From contig NCJS01000008.1 in NCBI GenBank assembly GCA_002279005.1, positions 1-42,151 of the forward strand: a stretch of 42,151 bases of DNA. Direction: 5' to 3'. The stretch is from Idiomarina sp. 34-48-12. Lineage in GTDB: Bacteria; Pseudomonadota; Gammaproteobacteria; Enterobacterales; Alteromonadaceae. Below the pieces are notes generated by a model, which was not told where the DNA came from, did not search any database, and worked only from the letters and a program-made list of their open reading frames with translations. The translations under genes were made by a program, and so were the position numbers. This document shows positions 37,154 to 42,151 of this stretch, one piece after another. Every line of letters begins with the position of its first letter. Within the stretch, counting starts at the first letter, position 1.

Positions 37154-38912
37154 CGTGTTGATACAAACTCTCACTACCGTCCTCAATTGCTCCGATTAAA
37201 CCGTGTATACGCGGTAAAATGCGAGCCATATAGAACTTCGCTGTCTTCACTTTACTGGCTAGGTATGGGCGCTCATCAACTAATGGCTGAGCTACTTTTG
37301 CCATGCGCAACCACATATAGGCAAATGCCACATAACCAACCAAATTCAGGTACTCAACGGCAACACTGTTGATCACGTTTTCATCTTGCGCAACACGCTC
37401 GAGCACGAGCTTTGTGATCTTGCCCACTATTTGAGTGGCTTCAGCCAACTGTTGATACTCTTTTTCTAAACCGGCTTGAGGATCTGCCAACAAGGCTTGA
37501 ATATCTTCCAGCAATGGTTTGAGTAATTCGCCACGCGAACCTGCAACCTTGCGACCGAGTAAATCGAGCGCTTGGATACCATTGGTACCTTCATAAATCT
37601 GCGCAATACGAGCGTCTCGAACTAACTGCTCTTGTCCCCATTCACGAATAAATCCGTGGCCACCAAATACTTGCTGACCAATAACTGTAGCTTCAAAACC
37701 GGTATCGGTTAAAAACGCTTTGGCTACCGGCGTAAGTAATTGAACCAAGGCTTCCGCTCGCGCCTTCTGCTCTGGCTCTTGGGCGTATTTCGCAATATCT
37801 AGCTGCTGCCCAACGTAGGTTGAGAATGCGCGACCGCCTTCCACAAAAGCTTTCATGGTCAACAACATGCGACGAACATCACCGTGCACAATCAGAGGAT
37901 CGGCTTCTTTATCAAGTTCACGCGTCGCTTTCGCCCCACGCCCTTGAATACGGTCTTGCGCATATTCTAAAGCATTCTGATACGAACGTGCAGCGGCACC
38001 AAGCCCTTGAATACCAACCCCAAGACGTTCGTAGTTCATCATGGTGAACATGGCCGGTAGACCTTGATGAGGTTCGCCGACTAACCAACCCTTGGCACCA
38101 TCAAAGTTGAGCACACAGGTCGCAGAAGCATGAATTCCCATTTTATGTTCAATAGAGCCACAGCTAACACCGTTACGCTCGCCAATGTCTCCGTTTTCAT
38201 CAACGAGAAACTTCGGAACGAGGAAAAGACTAATACCTTTGCTACCAGCTGGTGCGTCAGGTAACTTCGCCAATACTAAATGAATAATGTTCTCGGCAAG
38301 ATCATGTTCGCCGCCAGTAATGAAGATTTTAGTTCCTGAAATAGCGAAGCTACCATCGTCATTTGGCACCGCTTTTGAACGAATAATGCCTAAATCAGTA
38401 CCTGCATGTGGCTCAGTTAGACACATTGAACCCGTCCACTGACCAGCAATCATTTTCTCGAGATAAGTAGCTTTTAGAGTGTCGTCAGCGTGCTGATCGA
38501 TGGTCATGATCGCACCGGCGGTTAGACCTGGATACAAAGAAAACGAAATATCTGCTGCACACAGCATTTCTTCGTATTGGGCCGAAACACTTTTCGGCAG
38601 GCCCATACCACCAAACTCTGGGTTTGCAGTCACACCAACCCAACCGCCTTCTGCGAGTTGCTTAAAGTTCTCTTTGTAACCTTTTGGCGTGGTCACCACG
38701 CCATTATCAAATGACACGCCTTCTTCGTCAGCAGCGCGTGCGTTTGGGGCAATCAGAGTCTCGGCGAGCTTAGCGCCTTCATCAATAATCGCAACCGCGG
38801 TTTCAATATCTAACTCCGCGAGCTCGCCGAACTGGGCCCAATCTTTATCAACTTCGAAAACGTCTTGCAGCATAAACTGCATATCTTCACGTGGAACACG
38901 ATAATCCGCCAT
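37137..38912 (-). CDS. Acyl-CoA dehydrogenase, DmdC/FadE-like
   Basis: FAD enzyme that makes a 2,3-double bond in an acyl-CoA. The 591-residue protein belongs to the longer group that has an N-terminal extension (MADYRVPREDMQFMLQDVFE) and a C-terminal acyl-CoA dehydrogenase extension; DmdC, which acts on 3-methylmercaptopropionyl-CoA in DMSP breakdown, is one member, but substrate cannot be read from sequence. The flavin-binding CLTEPHAGTDLG and ITGGEHD segments and the catalytic Glu in YEGTNGIQALDLLGRK are present. No dmdA, dmdB or dmdD neighbours are in the window. ATG start with AGAGG upstream. Possible translational control by its leader is described separately. Confidence 0.92.
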   Translation of the reverse strand: MADYRVPREDMQFMLQDVFEVDKDWAQFGELAELDIETAVAIIDEGAKLAETLIAPNARAADEEGVSFDNGVVTTPKGYKENFKQLAEGGWVGVTANPEFGGMGLPKSVSAQYEEMLCAADISFSLYPGLTAGAIMTIDQHADDTLKATYLEKMIAGQWTGSMCLTEPHAGTDLGIIRSKAVPNDDGSFAISGTKIFITGGEHDLAENIIHLVLAKLPDAPAGSKGISLFLVPKFLVDENGDIGERNGVSCGSIEHKMGIHASATCVLNFDGAKGWLVGEPHQGLPAMFTMMNYERLGVGIQGLGAAARSYQNALEYAQDRIQGRGAKATRELDKEADPLIVHGDVRRMLLTMKAFVEGGRAFSTYVGQQLDIAKYAQEPEQKARAEALVQLLTPVAKAFLTDTGFEATVIGQQVFGGHGFIREWGQEQLVRDARIAQIYEGTNGIQALDLLGRKVAGSRGELLKPLLEDIQALLADPQAGLEKEYQQLAEATQIVGKITKLVLERVAQDENVINSVAVEYLNLVGYVAFAYMWLRMAKVAQPLVDERPYLASKVKTAKFYMARILPRIHGLIGAIEDGSESLYQHEVGEF

Positions 38913-38915
38913 AAC

Positions 38916-38976
38916 AACACCTCTTTGCTGACGATGATTTCACGGTGAAATCAAACAGTAGATTTAAACAGGTGTT
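38916..38976 (-). promoter_or_regulatory. Nested inverted repeats upstream of the acyl-CoA dehydrogenase
   Basis: Inner repeat: TGATTTCAC (38935-38943) and GTGAAATCA (38945-38953), a perfect 9-bp palindrome around one base. Outer repeat: AACACCT and AGGTGTT, 7 bp, continuing after one mismatch for three more pairs; on the transcript the second outer arm contains the ribosome site AGAGG of the gene. The inner palindrome could also be a DNA operator. Role is inferred. Confidence 0.55.
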
Positions 38977-39006
38977 TTAATAACAGATTCGTTATGGCTT
39001 TGTCCA
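38977..39006 (-). promoter_or_regulatory. Candidate promoter of the acyl-CoA dehydrogenase
   Basis: Minus-strand -35 TGGACA (39001-39006), inside the last codons of gspB, and -10 TATTAA (38977-38982), with an 18-bp spacer. A start near 38970 would exclude most of the outer AACACCT arm from the message, so promoter use decides whether the leader fold can form. Confidence 0.4.
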
Positions 39007-39702
39007 GTCTTCTAAGGCGGGTTGCTGAAAAGCTTGATCATTCTTTGACAACACCACATGTGCAGGAGCGATAGCTAAAATGGTTAAACCTTGATAGCTT
39101 TCACCTTCAAATAAACGCACGCCACTGAGTTCAATCCAGCGTGAATTTGGCCGCGATGAGTACTGATGCCCATCATATGTGAAACTTGGCACTGAACGCT
39201 GAAAGCTTGGGTTCAATTGTGCCAACACTGGCACCACACTCAAGTTTTCTCCTTGCTCACCTAGTGCACTTTCAAAAGCACTGAGCATTTCAGGCGATAT
39301 TTGATTGAGATCAATTGCTTGATTCGCGTTCACCACCGAACTGTCAGCCTGCTGTTCTGCCGCACTGATTAGCTCATCGCCTTGTTGCTCGGTAACCTCA
39401 GGCTCGACTTCTTCCTCAATACGCCAATTCGGTTGAATCACAGTGACCACCGTTCCTAATCGATACGACGTGGCAGCAGTCGGTGATTGCGTTTCTTGCG
39501 ACGCTTGCACAGGAGTCACACCAGTTATCAACTGCTGGCTAATGAACCATCCTGCAATAACTGCAATGATCATGATCACGACAGCCATCAACGTTTTTGC
39601 TAAAGCACTTGTTGGCTGTTGCGCAGACTGTAAGGAAATCGACCCCGGTTGTTGCAATAACGGCGATTGTTGATTGCGTAATGCTTTAAGTACCGATGAC
39701 AT
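38992..39702 (-). CDS. gspB: Type II secretion assembly factor GspB
   Basis: Inner-membrane protein that works with GspA to place the secretin GspD through the peptidoglycan. The 236-residue protein has a short cytoplasmic N-terminus (MSSVLKALRNQQSPLLQQPG), one membrane segment (about 35-57, TLMAVVIMIIAVIAGWFI), an acidic linker and the C-terminal GspB domain (about 150-230) with the VPVLAQLNPSFQRSVPSFTY segment and WIELSGVRLFEGESY. ATG start overlaps the gspA stop by one base (TAATG), so the two are coupled. The other gsp genes are not in the window. Confidence 0.93.
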   Translation of the reverse strand: MSSVLKALRNQQSPLLQQPGSISLQSAQQPTSALAKTLMAVVIMIIAVIAGWFISQQLITGVTPVQASQETQSPTAATSYRLGTVVTVIQPNWRIEEEVEPEVTEQQGDELISAAEQQADSSVVNANQAIDLNQISPEMLSAFESALGEQGENLSVVPVLAQLNPSFQRSVPSFTYDGHQYSSRPNSRWIELSGVRLFEGESYQGLTILAIAPAHVVLSKNDQAFQQPALEDWTKP

Positions 39703-41153
39703 TAACGCACCTCCGAGTTTTTCGATTTAGCTAATCGCGGTCCTGATTCATTTTCGTTTGCACTCAACCATGCTAACGTCAACGCATCTATTTGCCCTGT
39801 CACTTTCACACCAGCTTGCTGTTGCACATGACGCACTTGTTCCGCTATACCATCGCGTCTATCAACCCCATGCTCGCTCAGCTGTCGTGCAAGCCATTGT
39901 TGATATACCGATTGCTCAGCGTCGGCATCGACGTCGAAATACCCCGGGGGTTGCGCAATTACGATTACGAATTCTCCAGTCCAATCGTTGTTTGGTGACG
40001 CATCAACATCACTCACAAACTGATAGTCACCGTTCTTCAGCGTCAACAGCGCTGGTAGCTCAGGAATGAGAATTTGATCCAAGCGAGCGCTCGCACCCAC
40101 GCAGAGAAGTTCGAACGACTGAATCCATTCACAAAACGCTTGTTCTTGCGGCGGATTCGGCAGCTTCCAAGCGCTTGCCATTAATTCAATGCCGCTTCTT
40201 ATTGGTGTCGTCTGTTCCACGACGGGTTGAGCAATTTCAGCTTGACGCCAGTACCAATTCGCCGCTCCAGTTAAACCAGCGATTACAACCCCCGCAACGA
40301 TCAACTGCAGCCAACTCCCTCTGGATTTTTCTTCGCGTTGATGCGACGGACCATCTAACTCCTTAGCGGCAATTTGAATATGACGAACCGTGACTACTGA
40401 TTGCTGTTCGTTATAAGCTGCCAGCAAGGCGCGATCACAGAGTAAATTGAGTCGCCGTGGAATTCCTTCGCTCGCGAGGTGTACTTTTTTGACAGCTTTT
40501 TTATCGAACAACCCACGCTGCGCACCGGCAACTTGCAATCGGTAATTTATATATCGCTCAGAATCAGCTAACTGCAGCGGCAACAGGTGGTACCGAGCGG
40601 TAATGCGCTGGGCGAGTTGACGCAGTTCACGACGGCGCAGTAAGTCTTGAAGTTCCGGCTGCCCGATTAGAATAACCCGCAACAGCTTGTGTTGATTCGT
40701 TTCTAAATTGGTTAATAGTCGTAATTGCTCAAGCACCTGAGGCTGCAGATGCTGGGCTTCATCAATTAACACCACGCACTGCTGACTTTGGGCATGAGCC
40801 TCAAGTAAAAACTGGCTAAGTTTATCGGTTAGTTGCTTTGCTGTTACTTGGTTTTTGTTGTATTCAATACCAAATTCATCACACAAAGTTGCCAACAATT
40901 CATCTGAATTCAGCATCGGGTTCAAAATAAATGCCGTGCGTGTTTGTTCTGGAAGCTGTTCCAACAACGCTCGAGAAACCGTTGTTTTACCCGTACCGAC
41001 TTCACCCGTCAGCAATATGAACCCGCCACTGCCCTGCAAACCGTAACTAAGGTGCGCCAGCGCTTCTTGGTGGCGTTCACTCAAATATAAAAATTGTGGG
41101 TCGGGTGCAATTGAAAATGGCTCGGTATGCAACCCAAAATAATTAAGATACAT
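39702..41153 (-). CDS. gspA: Type II secretion ATPase GspA (ExeA family)
   Basis: AAA ATPase that inserts the type II secretin across the peptidoglycan. The 483-residue protein has an ATPase domain with MYLNYFGLHTEPFSIAPDP, Walker A GEVGTGKT at 50-57, Walker B VVLIDEAQH and a conserved LIGQPELQ segment, then a membrane helix near residues 278-297 (LIVAGVVIAGLTGA) and a periplasmic part with a C-terminal peptidoglycan-binding domain (VRHVQQQAGVKVTGQIDALT). Start ATG at 41153; ends in a one-base overlap with gspB. Confidence 0.95.
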   Translation of the reverse strand: MYLNYFGLHTEPFSIAPDPQFLYLSERHQEALAHLSYGLQGSGGFILLTGEVGTGKTTVSRALLEQLPEQTRTAFILNPMLNSDELLATLCDEFGIEYNKNQVTAKQLTDKLSQFLLEAHAQSQQCVVLIDEAQHLQPQVLEQLRLLTNLETNQHKLLRVILIGQPELQDLLRRRELRQLAQRITARYHLLPLQLADSERYINYRLQVAGAQRGLFDKKAVKKVHLASEGIPRRLNLLCDRALLAAYNEQQSVVTVRHIQIAAKELDGPSHQREEKSRGSWLQLIVAGVVIAGLTGAANWYWRQAEIAQPVVEQTTPIRSGIELMASAWKLPNPPQEQAFCEWIQSFELLCVGASARLDQILIPELPALLTLKNGDYQFVSDVDASPNNDWTGEFVIVIAQPPGYFDVDADAEQSVYQQWLARQLSEHGVDRRDGIAEQVRHVQQQAGVKVTGQIDALTLAWLSANENESGPRLAKSKNSEVR

Positions 41154-41168
41154 GGCAACTTCGCTGCA

Positions 41169-41196
41169 TTAATAGTTATAGTGTGAAACAGTGTAA
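41169..41196 (-). promoter_or_regulatory. Candidate gspA promoter
   Basis: Minus-strand -35 TTACAC (41191-41196) and -10 TATTAA (41169-41174) with a 16-bp spacer, in the 104-bp gap between gspA and cca. A nearby TATAAC is an alternative -10 but has no -35. Confidence 0.35.
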
Positions 41197-41257
41197 CGAC
41201 TCGCTTGCATCAGGGCTAGTGATTCGCGATCATCATTAAAAAGCAAAAGGAGCAATT

Positions 41258-42151
41258 GTGGAAGTTTATCTAGTCGGTGGTGCAGTACGTGATCAACTCT
41301 TAGGTAAGTCCGTGCATGAGCGTGACTACGTTGTTGTTGGTGCGCGCCCAGAAGAGATGCTCGCGCAAGGGTTCCGACAAGTAGGAAAAGATTTCCCTGT
41401 ATTTCTGCACCCGCAAACCGGTGAGGAGTATGCGCTTGCTCGTACCGAACGTAAGTCTGGTCAAGGTTATACAGGCTTCACCGTTTATGCAGCGCCCGAT
41501 GTCACCCTAGATGATGATTTAATTCGTCGCGATTTAACCATTAATGCCATTGCTCAAAATGAGAACGGACAGTTATTCGATCCCTATGGCGGTCTCGACG
41601 ATCTCAAGAGTCGCACGCTTCGCCATATCTCGCCCGCGTTCGCTGAAGACCCGTTACGAGTTCTTCGTGTTGCCCGCTTTGCCGCCCGTTTCGCTGACGA
41701 CGGTTTTATCGTCGCCGACGAAACGTTAACGCTCATGCGTATAATTAGTCTCAGCGGTGAACTTCAAACTCTCGCGGCAGAGCGTGTGTGGCGGGAAACT
41801 GAAAAAGCAATGGCGACCAGTGCACCATATGTTTTTTGGCAGATATTAAAGTCGTGCGACGCACTTGAGCCTTGGTATAGCGAGTTGAAAAACTCAATTG
41901 ATATCGAGAAACTTAAAATTCAAATGCAGCAGTTGGGCTCTAAGCTCAACAGTCATATTGCTTGGGCACTCAGTTGTTATCGGCTGCCTATCGCAGCACT
42001 TAATCAGCTTCAGGAGCGGTTAAAAGTGCCCAACTTATATAGCGATATTGCTATCGCTGCACGCAAAGTAAATTGGCAACTAGCGCAACAGATTGACGCG
42101 ACATGGGCGTTTCAAGCCATTGGAGAAGTTGATGGTTGGCGTCGTCCGCAG
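41258..42151 (+). CDS. cca: CCA-adding enzyme (tRNA nucleotidyltransferase), 3' end beyond window
   Basis: Adds or repairs the CCA end of tRNAs without a template. The GTG start at 41258 has AGGAG five bases upstream and gives [20 protein letters not shown]; 298 codons are open to the window edge, so the C-terminus is missing. Class II nucleotidyltransferase motifs are present: LVGGAVRD, the acidic pair Glu21-Arg-Asp23 (E. coli has Asp21 and Asp23), [30 protein letters not shown] and [11 protein letters not shown]. The HD phosphohydrolase motif that follows in E. coli Cca is not seen by residue 298, so this is probably a shorter Cca without HD activity. Divergent from gspA. Confidence 0.94.
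   Translation, partial: MEVYLVGGAVRDQLLGKSVHERDYVVVGARPEEMLAQGFRQVGKDFPVFLHPQTGEEYALARTERKSGQGYTGFTVYAAPDVTLDDDLIRRDLTINAIAQNENGQLFDPYGGLDDLKSRTLRHISPAFAEDPLRVLRVARFAARFADDGFIVADETLTLMRIISLSGELQTLAAERVWRETEKAMATSAPYVFWQILKSCDALEPWYSELKNSIDIEKLKIQMQQLGSKLNSHIAWALSCYRLPIAALNQLQERLKVPNLYSDIAIAARKVNWQLAQQIDATWAFQAIGEVDGWRRPQ

Overview
The window reads as a stretch of core chromosome from a marine gammaproteobacterium of the Alteromonadales type, most likely Idiomarinaceae (Idiomarina or Pseudidiomarina). This placement is an inference from gene order and protein similarity to Escherichia, Shewanella and Idiomarina families; no database search was run. Coding density is high and most products are housekeeping proteins. 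No prophage, insertion sequence, integrase, CRISPR array or toxin-antitoxin pair was seen.

Layout. 1-3.2 kb: dusA and a secreted amidase (minus strand), with zur (plus) divergent from the amidase. 3.2-6.4 kb: dnaB, then a sigma-factor gene and a secreted DUF4097-type protein that sit between dnaB and the ribosomal cluster. 6.4-7.9 kb: rpsF-priB-rpsR-rplI operon with a clear promoter, a leader hairpin and a terminator. 8-11.5 kb: rnr-rlmB plus a small membrane-anchored protein of unknown function. 11.5-12.2 kb: the only long non-coding stretch, holding 21 perfect copies of a 7-bp repeat, inverted degenerate copies of it, and tRNA-Leu(CAA). 12.2-15 kb: RDD membrane protein and lptF-lptG. 15-20 kb: pepA-holC-valS (plus). 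20-25.3 kb: plsC-rraB and parE-parC. 25.3-29.5 kb: nudF-yqiB-yqiA (leading into parE) divergent from tolC and an LpxL-type acyltransferase. 29.5-33.7 kb: ygiF-like CYTH/CHAD protein and glnE. 33.9-37.1 kb: putA. 37.1-38.9 kb: a DmdC/FadE-type acyl-CoA dehydrogenase. 39-41.2 kb: gspA-gspB. 41.3 kb to the end: cca, cut by the window edge.

Functional groups: translation and tRNA or rRNA maturation (dusA, rpsF/rpsR/rplI, rlmB, valS, tRNA-Leu, cca), replication and chromosome segregation (dnaB, priB, holC, parC, parE), RNA decay (rnr, rraB), envelope biogenesis (lptF, lptG, the LpxL-type enzyme, plsC, tolC, gspA/gspB), nitrogen, carbon and metal control (glnE, putA, acyl-CoA dehydrogenase, zur).

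Nothing here is clearly a new multi-gene system. The observations most worth a second look are: the ECF-like sigma factor that stops inside region 4, so the recognition helix is absent, followed immediately by a protein with eight SGD/SGE repeats and with no anti-sigma gene; the heptanucleotide array upstream of rnr with inverted copies at the far side; and the nested inverted repeats in the acyl-CoA dehydrogenase leader that could mask its ribosome binding site.
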